DNA of 64,000 nt from Azophilus sp965200465 (GTDB lineage: Bacteria > Pseudomonadota > Gammaproteobacteria > Pseudomonadales > Azotimanducaceae), in assembly GCA_965200465.1 (NCBI GenBank), contig OZ241358.1, positions 3,348,001 to 3,412,000 of the forward strand, given 5' to 3'. Position numbers and translations under genes: made by a program. Positions 34,038 through 43,149 of this stretch are shown one piece after another (position 1 is the first letter of the stretch; each line of letters begins with the position of its first letter). The notes under the pieces are model-generated. The model searched no databases. It had not been told where the DNA came from and saw nothing but the letters and a program-made list of their open reading frames with translations.

Positions 34038-35582
34038 ATGCAGCAACTCAATCCCTCGGAAATCAGCGACCTCATCCGGCAACGCATCGAGGGCCTGGAC
34101 GTTCGCGCCGAAGCGCGCAACGAAGGCGTCATCGTGGGCGTCTCGGACGGCATCGTGCGCATTCACGGCTTGGCGGACGCCCAGTACGGGGAGATGCTCG
34201 AGTTTCCCGGCGGCCTCTACGGCATGGCGCTGAACCTAGAGCGGGACTCCGTGGGCGCCGTCATTCTAGGGGACTACCTGAACCTTTCCGAGGGCATGAC
34301 CGCCCGCTGCACCGGGCGCATCCTGGAGGTGCCGGTGGGCCGGGAGCTGCTCGGCCGAGTGGTGGACTCCTTGGGCGCCCCCATAGACGGCAAGGGGCCG
34401 ATCAACGCGGCCTTGGCGGCGCCCATAGAAAAGGTGGCGCCGGGGGTGATCGCCCGCCAATCCGTTGACCAGCCGGTGCAGATCGGCCTGAAGTGCATTG
34501 ACGCCATGGTGCCCATCGGCCGCGGCCAGCGGGAGCTCATCATCGGCGACCGGCAAATCGGCAAAACCGCCATCGCGGTCGATGCCATCATCAACCAAAA
34601 GCACAGCGGCATTAAGTGCGTCTATGTGGCCATTGGCCAGAAGATGTCCACCATCGCCAACATCGTGCGCACCTTCGAGGAGCACGGCGTCATGGACAAC
34701 ACCATCGTCGTCGCCGCCAGCGCCGCGGACCCGGCCCCCATGCAGTTCATCGCGCCCTATTCCGGCTGCTCGATGGGAGAGTTCTTCAGGGACGAAGGCG
34801 AGGACGCCCTCGTCATTTACGACGACCTCACCAAGCAGGCTTGGGCGTACCGGCAAATTTCCCTGTTGCTGCGCCGGCCGCCGGGCCGGGAGGCGTATCC
34901 GGGGGACGTGTTCTACCTGCATTCGCGCCTCTTGGAGCGGGCCGCCCGGGTCAATGCGGACTATGTGGAGAAAGCCACCGACGGCCGCGTTAAGGGGCAA
35001 ACCGGCTCCCTCACCGCCCTGCCGATCATCGAAACCCAGGCTGGGGACGTCTCCGCCTTTGTGCCCACCAACGTCATCTCCATCACCGACGGGCAGATCT
35101 TTTTGGAGACGGACAACTTCAACGCCGGCCTGCGTCCGGCCATGAGCCCCGGCATTTCGGTGTCCCGCGTTGGCGGCGCCGCGCAAGTGCCGTTCATGAA
35201 GAAGATCGCCGGCGGCATCAAGCTGGCCTTGGCCCAGTACCGGGAGTTGGCGGCGTTCTCCCAGTTCGCGTCGGACTTGGACGAAGCCACCCGCCGCCAG
35301 CTTGAGCACGGCCAGCGGGTCACCGAATTGATGAAGCAGAAGCAGTATGCGCCGATGACGGTGGCGGACATGGGCGTGGTGCTGTTCGCCGCCAACGAAG
35401 GCTTTCTGGAGGACGTTCCCGTGGCGAAGGTCTCCGCTTTCGAGCAGGCGCTGCTGGCTTACATGAACGCCGAGCACGGCGACTGGATGGCCAACATCAA
35501 CGAGACCGGGGCCTACAACGACGAGGTGGAGCAGCACATGCGCGCCGCCATTGAACAGTTCAAGTCCACCCAAACTTGGTAG
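34038..35582 (+). CDS. atpA: F0F1 ATP synthase subunit alpha
   Basis: 514 residues (E. coli 513). Beta-barrel N-terminal domain, then the non-catalytic nucleotide-binding domain with P-loop GDRQIGKTAIAVDAI, AYRQISLLLRRPPGREAYPG and the alpha signature ALNAGLRPAMSPGISVSRVG-type region (FNAGLRPAMSPGISVSRVGG). AGGAAAG precedes the ATG by nine bases. Third-largest gene of the operon and followed after nine bases by atpG. Confidence 0.98.
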   Translation: MQQLNPSEISDLIRQRIEGLDVRAEARNEGVIVGVSDGIVRIHGLADAQYGEMLEFPGGLYGMALNLERDSVGAVILGDYLNLSEGMTARCTGRILEVPVGRELLGRVVDSLGAPIDGKGPINAALAAPIEKVAPGVIARQSVDQPVQIGLKCIDAMVPIGRGQRELIIGDRQIGKTAIAVDAIINQKHSGIKCVYVAIGQKMSTIANIVRTFEEHGVMDNTIVVAASAADPAPMQFIAPYSGCSMGEFFRDEGEDALVIYDDLTKQAWAYRQISLLLRRPPGREAYPGDVFYLHSRLLERAARVNADYVEKATDGRVKGQTGSLTALPIIETQAGDVSAFVPTNVISITDGQIFLETDNFNAGLRPAMSPGISVSRVGGAAQVPFMKKIAGGIKLALAQYRELAAFSQFASDLDEATRRQLEHGQRVTELMKQKQYAPMTVADMGVVLFAANEGFLEDVPVAKVSAFEQALLAYMNAEHGDWMANINETGAYNDEVEQHMRAAIEQFKSTQTW

Positions 35583-35591
35583 GGGCCGGCA

Positions 35592-36452
35592 ATGGCGGTT
35601 GGCAAGGAAATACGCAAGAAGATCGGCAGCGTGGAGAACACGCAGAAGATCACCTCCGCCATGCAGATGGTGGCGGCCAGCAAGATGCGCCGCACGCAGG
35701 ACAACATGCGCAAGAGCAAGCCCTATTCGGAGAAGATGCGCCAAGTCATAGGCCATCTCGCCAACGCCAACCCCGAATACCGCCACGCCTACATGGAGGA
35801 GCGGGAAGTGCGGCGCATCGGCTACCTGGTCGTCTCCACGGACAAAGGGCTTTGCGGGGGCCTCAACGTCAACCTGTTCCGGGAGTTGGCGCGGGACATG
35901 GCGGCCCGCCAAGGCAACGGGATTGAGAGCGACCTCGCCTTAGTCGGCAACAAGGCGGCGGCCTTCTTCCGCTCCGTCGGCGGCAACGTGGTTGCGGTGA
36001 TGCACAACGTGGGGGAAACGCCGGTGCTGGCGGACCTCATCGGCGGCGTCAAGGTCATGTTCGACGCCTACGAGGAGGGCCGGATAGATCGGCTCTACAT
36101 CGCCAGCAACGACTTCGTCAACACCATGGTGCAATCCCCCAAGCTGCGTCAGTTGCTGCCGCTGTCCCCAGAGGGGGACGAAGGCCGCCAGCGCCGCTGG
36201 GACTATCTCTATGAACCGGACGCCCGGCAGTTGATAGAAGACCTAGTGATGCGCTACGTCGAATCCCAGGTTTACCAAGCGGTGGTGGAGAACGCCGCCT
36301 GCGAGCAGGCGGCGAAGATGATCGCCATGAAGAATGCGACGGAGAACGCAGAGAAGCTGATCGACGAACTGAGGTTGATCTACAACAACGCGCGCCAAGC
36401 GGCCATCACCCAGGAAATCGCCGAAATCGTCGGCGGCGCCGCGGCGGTGTAG
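35592..36452 (+). CDS. atpG: F0F1 ATP synthase subunit gamma
   Basis: 286 residues (E. coli 287). The rotor shaft: N-terminal helix KEIRKKIGSVENTQKITSAM and C-terminal helix with MIAMKNATENAEKLIDELRL form the coiled coil that turns inside alpha3beta3, with a Rossmann-like domain between (STDKGLCGGLNVNLFREL). Spacing and order match the standard operon. Confidence 0.97.
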   Translation: MAVGKEIRKKIGSVENTQKITSAMQMVAASKMRRTQDNMRKSKPYSEKMRQVIGHLANANPEYRHAYMEEREVRRIGYLVVSTDKGLCGGLNVNLFRELARDMAARQGNGIESDLALVGNKAAAFFRSVGGNVVAVMHNVGETPVLADLIGGVKVMFDAYEEGRIDRLYIASNDFVNTMVQSPKLRQLLPLSPEGDEGRQRRWDYLYEPDARQLIEDLVMRYVESQVYQAVVENAACEQAAKMIAMKNATENAEKLIDELRLIYNNARQAAITQEIAEIVGGAAAV

Positions 36453-36500
36453 CGGCTCAGCAAGCCAACAAGACATTGAGTTAAGCAAGGGGCTAAGAAC

Positions 36501-37877
36501 ATGGCGAACGGCCGAATCGTGCAGATTATTGGAGCGGTGATTGACGTCGAGTTTGCTCGAGAGGACGTTCCGAAAGTCTATGACGCCTTGACCGTGAGCA
36601 ACCAAGGCACCACCTTGGAGGTGCAGCAGCAGTTGGGCGACGGAGTGGTGCGGGCCATCGCCATGGGCTCCAGCGACGGCCTGTCCCGGGGGCTTGAGGT
36701 GGCGAACACCGGGCAGCCCATTGCCGTTCCCGTCGGGGAAAAAACCTTGGGCCGCATCATGGACGTGCTCGGCGGCCCGATCGACGAGAAGGGCCCCATC
36801 GACGCCCAGAAAAGGATGCCCATCCACCGCAAGGCGCCCGCCTACGAGGATCAAATCGGCGGCAACGAACTGCTGGAAACCGGCGTCAAGGTCATCGACT
36901 TGGTGTGCCCCTTCGCCAAGGGCGGCAAGGTGGGGTTGTTCGGCGGCGCCGGGGTGGGCAAGACGGTCACCATGCTGGAGCTCATCCGCAACATCGCCAT
37001 CGAGCACTCCGGGCTTTCCGTGTTCGCCGGCGTGGGGGAGCGCACCCGCGAGGGCAACGATTTCTACTACGAAATGGAGGAGGCCGGCGTCCTGGACAAG
37101 ATCTCCCTGGTGTTCGGACAAATGAACGAACCGCCCGGCAACCGGCTGCGCGTGGGCTTGACCGGCCTGACCTTGGCGGAGGAGTTTCGGGACGAAGGGC
37201 GGGACGTGCTGTTGTTCATCGACAACATTTACCGCTACACCCTAGCCGGCACGGAGGTGTCCGCTCTGTTGGGGCGCATGCCTTCGGCGGTGGGCTACCA
37301 ACCCAACTTGGCGGAGGAAATGGGAGTCCTGCAGGAGCGCATCACCACCACCAAGACCGGCTCCATCACTTCGGTGCAGGCGGTTTACGTTCCGGCGGAC
37401 GACCTGACGGACCCCTCCCCGGCCACCACCTTCGCCCACCTGGACTCCACCGTCACCCTGTCCCGGGCCATCACGGACCTCGGCATCTACCCGGCGGTGG
37501 ACCCGCTGGACTCCACCAGCCGCCAACTGGACCCGAACGTGGTGGGGCAGGAGCACTACGAGGTCGCCCAAGGCGTGCAGCAGACCCTGCAGCGCTACCA
37601 CGAACTGCGGGACATCATCGCCATTCTGGGCATGGACGAGCTTTCGGAGGAGGACAAGCAACTGGTCTATAGGGCGCGCAAGATGCAGCAGTTCTTCTCC
37701 CAGCCCATGTTCGTGGCGTCGCAGTTCACCGGCCAGGAAGGCAAGTTCGTGCGCCGGGAGGATACGGTGCGCAGCTTCAAGGCCATCTTGGACGGCGAAC
37801 ACGACGACTTGCCGGAGAACGCCTTTTACATGGTGGGCGGCATTGAAGACGCCGTGGCCAAGGCGAAGACCCTGTAG
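36501..37877 (+). CDS. atpD: F0F1 ATP synthase subunit beta
   Basis: 458 residues (E. coli 460). Catalytic subunit with P-loop FGGAGVGKTVTMLELI, catalytic Glu in GVGERTREGNDFY, and PADDLTDPSPATTFAHLDST. The usual MMELI after the P-loop reads MLELI, a mild change. AAGGGG stands before the ATG at ten bases. atpC follows after 11 bases. Confidence 0.98.
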   Translation: MANGRIVQIIGAVIDVEFAREDVPKVYDALTVSNQGTTLEVQQQLGDGVVRAIAMGSSDGLSRGLEVANTGQPIAVPVGEKTLGRIMDVLGGPIDEKGPIDAQKRMPIHRKAPAYEDQIGGNELLETGVKVIDLVCPFAKGGKVGLFGGAGVGKTVTMLELIRNIAIEHSGLSVFAGVGERTREGNDFYYEMEEAGVLDKISLVFGQMNEPPGNRLRVGLTGLTLAEEFRDEGRDVLLFIDNIYRYTLAGTEVSALLGRMPSAVGYQPNLAEEMGVLQERITTTKTGSITSVQAVYVPADDLTDPSPATTFAHLDSTVTLSRAITDLGIYPAVDPLDSTSRQLDPNVVGQEHYEVAQGVQQTLQRYHELRDIIAILGMDELSEEDKQLVYRARKMQQFFSQPMFVASQFTGQEGKFVRREDTVRSFKAILDGEHDDLPENAFYMVGGIEDAVAKAKTL

Positions 37878-37888
37878 GAGTTGCGCCG

Positions 37889-38311
37889 ATGGCCGCCACC
37901 ATGCAATGCGACATCGTCAGCGCGGAGCGGGAGATCTTCTCCGGCGCCGTCGCCATGGTCAGCCTGCGCGGCACCATCGGCGAACTGGGCATCCTGCCCG
38001 GCCATGCGCCGCTGTTGACCGGCGTTCGCCCCGGCGCAGTGCAACTGCGTCTGGAAAGCGGCGAAGAGGAAGTGTTCTACGCCTCTGGCGGCTTTCTGGA
38101 AGTGCAGCCCGGCATCGTCACCGTCTTGGCGGACACCGTAGTCCGCGCCGAAGACATTGACGAGGCCGCCGCCGCCGAGGCCCGCCAGGCTGCGGAACGC
38201 TCCTTGGCGGAGCAGGCCGCGGACTTCGACTTCTCCTTGGTGACGGCGCAACTCGCCGAAGCCGCCGCCCAGCTGCGCACCGTGGAGGAACTGCGCAAGC
38301 GGCGGCGCTAA
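37889..38311 (+). CDS. atpC: F0F1 ATP synthase subunit epsilon
   Basis: 140 residues. N-terminal beta sandwich (MQCDIVSAEREIFSGAVAMV, GELGILPGHAPLLTGVRPG, FYASGGFLEVQPGIVTVLAD) and a C-terminal helical hairpin that can inhibit rotation. AGGAG lies eight bases before the ATG. It ends the atp operon; a small inverted repeat (CGGCG-GGC-CGCCG, 38316-38328) follows but lacks a T-run. Confidence 0.96.
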   Translation: MAATMQCDIVSAEREIFSGAVAMVSLRGTIGELGILPGHAPLLTGVRPGAVQLRLESGEEEVFYASGGFLEVQPGIVTVLADTVVRAEDIDEAAAAEARQAAERSLAEQAADFDFSLVTAQLAEAAAQLRTVEELRKRRR

Positions 38312-38726
38312 GCACGGCGGGCCGCCGAAGCTCTCCAGCGGTTGGTGCTTGGCGCACCTCGGTCGCTGCGAACCAAGCCGACCCGCAGCAAGCGGCGGGC
38401 GGGGCATTGACTTCGGGGGCGCGTCGGGCGGAGGATTGGCCCTTGGACAACCGGGTTTCGGCGACAGAGCGTTTCGGCAAGCGCTGCACGCTTGGGCCAA
38501 GTCAGCCCCGCGCGACCCAAAACCACATTCAATCCACCAAGCCCACGAATCGTCCAGCTAAGTGCCCGCGGCCCCAACGACGCTCCAAAAACCTTGCAGC
38601 GCAACTCTCTCGGCAATGGGAATGGTGGACGGGGAGCGCAAAATCGGCTAGCTTGAGCATGGCGTCGGGAGAGCTGGCCGAAAACAGGCATCGGCGTTCG
38701 GCGCACCGGGAGCGAGGCGCTGGATC
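38312..38726. other. Intergenic stretch between atpC and fur
   Basis: 415 bases. glmU, which often follows atpC in gammaproteobacteria, is absent. No reading frame on either strand shows a recognisable protein, and no Fur box of the GATAATGATAATC type, classic promoter or T-tailed terminator was seen. Frames in this stretch on both strands are Arg/Pro/Ala-rich, as expected for non-coding GC-rich DNA. Confidence 0.5.
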
Positions 38727-39137
38727 ATGTCGGGAACCAATCTAAAAAAAGCCGGCCTCAAGGTGACTTTGCCGCGCCTTAAGGTGCTTGAGGTGCTGGA
38801 GCGCACGGAGCCCCATCACGTCAGCGCTGAGGACGTCTATCGGCGTCTGATCGAGCAGGATGAATCCGTGGGCTTGGCCACGGTGTATCGGGTGCTCACC
38901 CAATTTGAAGCGGCCGGCATCGTGGAGCGGCACAACTTTGACGACGGCCACGCGGTTTATGAATTGGCGGCGGACGAGCACCATGACCACATGGTGGACG
39001 TGGACACCGGGCGGGTGATCGAATTCGTCAATGAACGCATTGAAGTCCTGCAAAAGGAAATCGCCGACGCCCACGGCTTTGAGTTGGTGGACCATGAGTT
39101 GGTTCTGTACGTTCGCAAGAAGCCGCCGGCGCAGTAG
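38727..39137 (+). CDS. fur: Ferric uptake regulator Fur
   Basis: 136 residues. LKKAGLKVTLPRLKVLEVLE and VSAEDVYRRL with GLATVYRVLTQFEAAGIVERH give the winged-helix DNA-binding domain nearly identical to E. coli and Pseudomonas Fur. The His-rich metal site HHDHMVDVDTGRVIEF is present, but the Cys of the ICLDCG (or MVCVDTG) segment is replaced and no structural CxxC is seen, as in some Pseudomonas-type Fur that lack the zinc-binding cysteines. It represses iron uptake genes with Fe2+; feoAB lies directly downstream. Confidence 0.95.
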   Translation: MSGTNLKKAGLKVTLPRLKVLEVLERTEPHHVSAEDVYRRLIEQDESVGLATVYRVLTQFEAAGIVERHNFDDGHAVYELAADEHHDHMVDVDTGRVIEFVNERIEVLQKEIADAHGFELVDHELVLYVRKKPPAQ

Positions 39138-39182
39138 GCTTGGGGCGGCCAGTTGGCGGACGGGCGGCTAGACGCCGGCGCC

Positions 39183-39419
39183 ATGTCGAAGCTCCTGCGC
39201 CCCCGGGACTTGCAGCCCGGCGATAGAGTGCGGGTTGTCGGCTATGCCGACGAATCCGCCTACAGCCGGCGGCTGCTCAACTTGGGGTTGGTGGCCGGCA
39301 CCGAGCTTCAGGTGCGCCGCCGGGCGCCCCTTGGCGACCCGTTGGAGATCCGGTTTCGCGGCTATTCCTTGGCGCTTCGCCCGTCGGAGGCGGACTGCTT
39401 GCTGCTGGAGGAAGCGTGA
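39183..39419 (+). CDS. feoA: Ferrous iron transport protein A
   Basis: 78 residues from ATG 39183 (TTG 39153 would add ten). SH3-like FeoA domain: LRPRDLQPGDRVRVVGYADE, RRLLNLGLVAGTELQVRRRA and the closing LALRPSEADCLL. It supports FeoB in Fe2+ uptake. The stop overlaps the feoB GTG start by four bases (GTGA), so feoAB is one translational unit, lying after fur. Confidence 0.92.
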   Translation: MSKLLRPRDLQPGDRVRVVGYADESAYSRRLLNLGLVAGTELQVRRRAPLGDPLEIRFRGYSLALRPSEADCLLLEEA

Positions 39420-41545
39420 CCACCGTTGCCTTGGTTGGCAATCCCAATTGCGGCAAGACGACGCTGTTCAACGCCCTCGCCGGCGCCGGGCAGCGGGTGG
39501 GCAACTGGCCCGGCGTTACCGTGGAGCGCAAGACCGGCCAATATCGCGGCGCCAAGGGCGCAGTGACCCTGTTGGACGACCTGCCCGGCCTCTACGCCTT
39601 GGACGACCCCGACGACGCCATTGATGAGCGCATCGCCAAGGAATATCTGGCGGGGGGCCAAGCGGACGTGCTGGTCAACGTCATTGACGCCGCGTCTCTT
39701 GGGCGGGGGCTGCACCTGACCTTGGAGTTGCAGGAGCGCGGCTATCCGGTGGTGGTGGCGCTGAACATGATGGACGTCGCCGAGCGGGCCGGGCTGCGCA
39801 TCGACGCCGCCGCCTTGGCGCACCGCTTGGGATGCCCGGTGGCGCCCATTGTCGCCAGCCGCGCACAGGGCTTGGCGGCGCTGCGGGAGGCCGCTGAGGA
39901 AGTTGCCGCCCAAGGCGGCGGCGATGCGCCGCGGCGGGCGCCGACGGATGCCGCAACCCGCTTTCGACGCATCGACCGATTGCTTGCGGAATGCGTTTCG
40001 CAACGACCGGCCGCGGCCCTTGGCGACGCCGCCGCTCGGCGAAGCGCCAAGTCCGCCACCGATCGCATTGACGCCTTAGTGCTCAACCGCTATCTGGCCT
40101 TGCCGATCTTTCTCGGCGTCCTGTACCTGATGTTCATGTTCGCCATCAATGTGGGCTCGGCCTTCATTGATTTCTTTGATCTCACGGGTTCGGTTCTGTT
40201 TGTGGAGGGGCCGCGCCTGTTGTTCACCGCCCTAGGGCTGCCGGATTGGGCGACCCTGTTTCTGGCGGACGGCTTGGGCGGCGGCGTAGCCTTGGTCGCC
40301 ACCTTCATTCCGGTCATCGGCTGCCTGTTCCTGGCCTTGTCGCTGCTTGAGGACTCCGGCTACATGGCCCGGGTGGCGTTCATCGTCGATCGGCTGCTGC
40401 GCGGCTTGGGGCTGCCCGGCAAGTCCTTCGTGCCGCTGATCGTCGGGTTCGGCTGCAACGTGCCGGCGGTGATGGCGACGCGGACGCTGCAGAACGAACC
40501 GGACCGCATTTTGACCGCCATCATGGCGCCCTACATGTCCTGCGGCGCCCGCTTGACCGTCTATGCGCTGTTCGCCGCCGCCTTCTTTCCGAGCAACGGG
40601 CAGAACGTCGTCTTCGGCCTGTACCTGATAGGGGTCGTGCTGGCCGTGCTGTCGGCGATGGCCGTGAAAAAGCATCTTTTGCAGGCGCCGCCAAGCCCCT
40701 ACGTCATGGAGCTGCCGAGCTACCATGCACCCACGCTTAAGGGCATCGCCATCCAGACTTGGCAGCGGCTCAAGGGCTTCGTGCTGCGCGCCGGCAAGGC
40801 CATCGTGCTGGTGGTGATGGTGCTGAACCTGGTCAACTCCATTGGCGCGGACGGCTCCATCGGCAACGAAAACAGCGAGAAGTCCTTGCTTTCGGTGATC
40901 GGCAAGGCCATCACTCCAGTGTTTCATCCCATGGGCATCGACGAGGACAACTGGCCGGCCACGGTGGGCATCTTCACCGGCATCTTCGCCAAGGAGGTGG
41001 TGGTGGGCACGTTGGACGCCCTGTACGCTCCGGCCGCTTCAACAGCCGACCAGGACTTGCTGGGCGTCCTTGGGCAGGCGGCGGCCAGCGTGCCGCAAAA
41101 CTTGAGCGAACTGGGCGCGGCCTTGGCGGACCCCTTGGGGCTGGACATCGGCGCCGTGGAGGATGCGGCGGCGGCCGCGGCGGAGCAGGATGTGGAGTTG
41201 GACACCATCGCCGCCATGCAAGCGCTTTTTCACGGCGAGGTGGGCGCCTTCAGCTACCTGCTGTTCATCTTGCTCTACATGCCCTGCGTCGCCACAATTG
41301 GAGTGATCTACAAGGAGGTTGGGGCTTTCTGGGCGGTTTTCTCCACGGGCTGGTCGGTCGTCATGGCCTACAGCGCCGCCGTGGTGTGCTATCAGGTCGG
41401 CGTCTTCAGCGCCAACCCCGCCGCCTCCGTTGGCTGGCTGGCTTGCGCCGCGGGGCTGGCGGTCAGTGGCTTCGCCCTATTGATGCTTTGGGGCCGGCGG
41501 CGGCAGGCAAGCCGCCTGATTCCGCTGGTGGAAGTGCATTCATAG
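39416..41545 (+). CDS. feoB: Ferrous iron transporter FeoB
   Basis: 709 residues. Cytosolic G domain with G1 LVGNPNCGKTTLFNAL, G3 LLDDLPGLYALDD and G4 ALNMMD, a helical spacer, then the two Gate halves with nucleoside-recognition-type helices (LEDSGYMARVAFIVDR, GFGCNVPAVMATRTL, SCGARLTVYALFAAAFF; GIFAKEVVVGTLDALY). It imports Fe2+ across the inner membrane. A late insert (about 540-600) is rich in Ala/Asp/Glu. FeoC is not seen. Confidence 0.96.
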   Translation: MTTVALVGNPNCGKTTLFNALAGAGQRVGNWPGVTVERKTGQYRGAKGAVTLLDDLPGLYALDDPDDAIDERIAKEYLAGGQADVLVNVIDAASLGRGLHLTLELQERGYPVVVALNMMDVAERAGLRIDAAALAHRLGCPVAPIVASRAQGLAALREAAEEVAAQGGGDAPRRAPTDAATRFRRIDRLLAECVSQRPAAALGDAAARRSAKSATDRIDALVLNRYLALPIFLGVLYLMFMFAINVGSAFIDFFDLTGSVLFVEGPRLLFTALGLPDWATLFLADGLGGGVALVATFIPVIGCLFLALSLLEDSGYMARVAFIVDRLLRGLGLPGKSFVPLIVGFGCNVPAVMATRTLQNEPDRILTAIMAPYMSCGARLTVYALFAAAFFPSNGQNVVFGLYLIGVVLAVLSAMAVKKHLLQAPPSPYVMELPSYHAPTLKGIAIQTWQRLKGFVLRAGKAIVLVVMVLNLVNSIGADGSIGNENSEKSLLSVIGKAITPVFHPMGIDEDNWPATVGIFTGIFAKEVVVGTLDALYAPAASTADQDLLGVLGQAAASVPQNLSELGAALADPLGLDIGAVEDAAAAAAEQDVELDTIAAMQALFHGEVGAFSYLLFILLYMPCVATIGVIYKEVGAFWAVFSTGWSVVMAYSAAVVCYQVGVFSANPAASVGWLACAAGLAVSGFALLMLWGRRRQASRLIPLVEVHS

Positions 41546-41565
41546 TCACTTAAGGGGAGCTTTCA

Positions 41566-43122
41566 ATGCCGGACATATTGACCGGGCTTGCCGCGCAATT
41601 GGGCGACAAGCCGGCGCTGGTTGACGACCGGCCGGATGGCGCAGTCACAAGCTGGAGCTACGCCGACCTGGAGGCCAACGCCAACCGGCTGGCCAACGTT
41701 TTCCTGGCGCATGGCGTCAACCTTGGGGACAAGGTGCTCTGGTGCGGCCGCAATTCCGCATGGCCCGTGGCCTGCGGCCATGCGGCGCGCAAGGCGGGCG
41801 CTCTGTCCGTGCCATTGAACTACCGACTTACCGATGAGGAAGCCGCCTACGTCACGCACAACTCGGACGCCAAGATCGCCTTTGTGGACGCCGAGTATGC
41901 TCCCTTGTTCGAACGCATCCGCCGGCGCATTCCGCAGGTCGCCCAGGTGGTGGTGTTCGACGGCCCTCCTGGCGAGGGCCAGCTTGACGCGGCGGCGTTG
42001 CTGGCGGACGCCGATGCGGGGCCGGTGCAGGCCGCCGGCGGCGAAACCGCTTCCGGCACCATGATCTACACCTCCGGCACCACCGGCAAGCCCAAGGGCG
42101 CCGTGCGCAACAGCGTGGCGAACCCGGAGCAGATGGCGCAAATGATCGAGATTTACAGGTGGCGTCCCGACGACATCTACCTGACCACTGGGCCGCTTTA
42201 CCACTCCGGCCCGGGAGGTTTTTTGGCCTTGGGCCAATTGCTCGGCAACACCGCCGTGCTGCAGCGCACCTTTGACGCCGAAGACTGGCTGCGCCTGTTG
42301 GACAAGTATGCCGTCACCGCCAGCTTCGCGGCGCCCACGCCCATCCGCCGCATCTGCCAGCTCCCCGACGAGGTGCTGGCGAAATACCGGCGGGACAGTT
42401 TGCGCATCATGATCGCCAACGCCGCGCCCTGGTCCTACGCCTTGAAGCTGGCGTATCTGGAGCGCTTTCCCGAACGCTCCTTGTTTGAGGTTTACGGCTC
42501 CACCGAACTGGGCGTCAACACCATCATGGCCCCGGAGTTTCAGCGCAGCAAACCCGGCTCCTGCGGGCGCCCGGCGCCGGGGGTGGAGATTCGGCTGTAC
42601 GCGGAGGACGGCGGCGTGGTCGATGAGCCCCATCAGCCGGGGGAGCTGTTCGTGCGCTCGGCCAGCGTGTTCAGCACCTACCACAAGGCTCATGACAAGT
42701 TCATGGAGGAGCGGCGGGACGGCTGGCAGACCGTGGGGGACATCGCCTATTTCGATGAGGAAGGCTTCTACTACATCTGCGACCGCAAGAAGGACATGAT
42801 CATTTCCGGCGGCATGAACATCTACCCCGCCGAGGTGGAGGCCGCCTTGGAGCGGCATCCGCAGGTGATGGAGGCGGCGGTGTTCGGCATTCCCAGCGAG
42901 GAGTGGGGCGAAAGCGTGCATGCAGTGGTGGTGGCCCAGCCCGGCGGCGTCGGTTTGGACGCCGCCGCGGTGCAGGGCTTCGTCCGGGAGCATCTGGCCG
43001 GCTACAAGGCGCCTCGGTCGGTGGACTTCAGGGATGAGATTCCGAAAACCGGCTCCGGCAAGATTCTCAAGCGCGAACTGCGGGCGCCCTACTGGAGGAA
43101 CCAGGGTTCCGAAGTGGTTTAG
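41566..43122 (+). CDS. AMP-dependent acyl-CoA synthetase, class I adenylate-forming
   Basis: 518 residues. The P-loop-like motif is MIYTSGTTGKPKGAVRN (about 165), the A5 motif FEVYGSTELGVNTIMAP, A7 TVGDIAYFDEEGFYYICDRK, A8 hinge DMIISGGMNIYPAEVEAAL and the catalytic Lys in KTGSGKILKRELR. Such enzymes activate carboxylic acids as acyl-AMP and transfer them to CoA; the substrate cannot be told from sequence by eye. AAGGGGAG precedes the ATG by six bases. It follows feoB by 20 bases but has no obvious link to iron transport. Confidence 0.88.
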   Translation: MPDILTGLAAQLGDKPALVDDRPDGAVTSWSYADLEANANRLANVFLAHGVNLGDKVLWCGRNSAWPVACGHAARKAGALSVPLNYRLTDEEAAYVTHNSDAKIAFVDAEYAPLFERIRRRIPQVAQVVVFDGPPGEGQLDAAALLADADAGPVQAAGGETASGTMIYTSGTTGKPKGAVRNSVANPEQMAQMIEIYRWRPDDIYLTTGPLYHSGPGGFLALGQLLGNTAVLQRTFDAEDWLRLLDKYAVTASFAAPTPIRRICQLPDEVLAKYRRDSLRIMIANAAPWSYALKLAYLERFPERSLFEVYGSTELGVNTIMAPEFQRSKPGSCGRPAPGVEIRLYAEDGGVVDEPHQPGELFVRSASVFSTYHKAHDKFMEERRDGWQTVGDIAYFDEEGFYYICDRKKDMIISGGMNIYPAEVEAALERHPQVMEAAVFGIPSEEWGESVHAVVVAQPGGVGLDAAAVQGFVREHLAGYKAPRSVDFRDEIPKTGSGKILKRELRAPYWRNQGSEVV

Positions 43123-43145
43123 GCGCCGGCAACGCCGCTGGCGCC
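43122..43145. terminator. Hairpin between convergent genes, possible bidirectional terminator
   Basis: GGCGCCGGC and GCTGGCGCC can pair over nine positions (one G-T) around the loop AACGCC, starting in the stop codon of the acyl-CoA synthetase and ending five bases before the convergent MerR-TPR stop. There is no T-run, so rho-independent action is uncertain. Confidence 0.4.
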
Positions 43146-43149
43146 GCGC

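Noticed and set aside
34266..35912. 548-codon minus-strand frame under atpA
   Set aside because: Antisense shadow of atpA and atpG in GC-rich DNA; residues are His/Val/Gly/Arg-rich without motifs.
38308..38706. 132-codon minus-strand frame between atpC and fur
   Set aside because: Arg/Pro-rich with no motif or start signal; looks like chance openness.
38312..38726. Fur box upstream of fur/feoAB
   Set aside because: No segment approaching the 19-base Fur consensus was found by reading.
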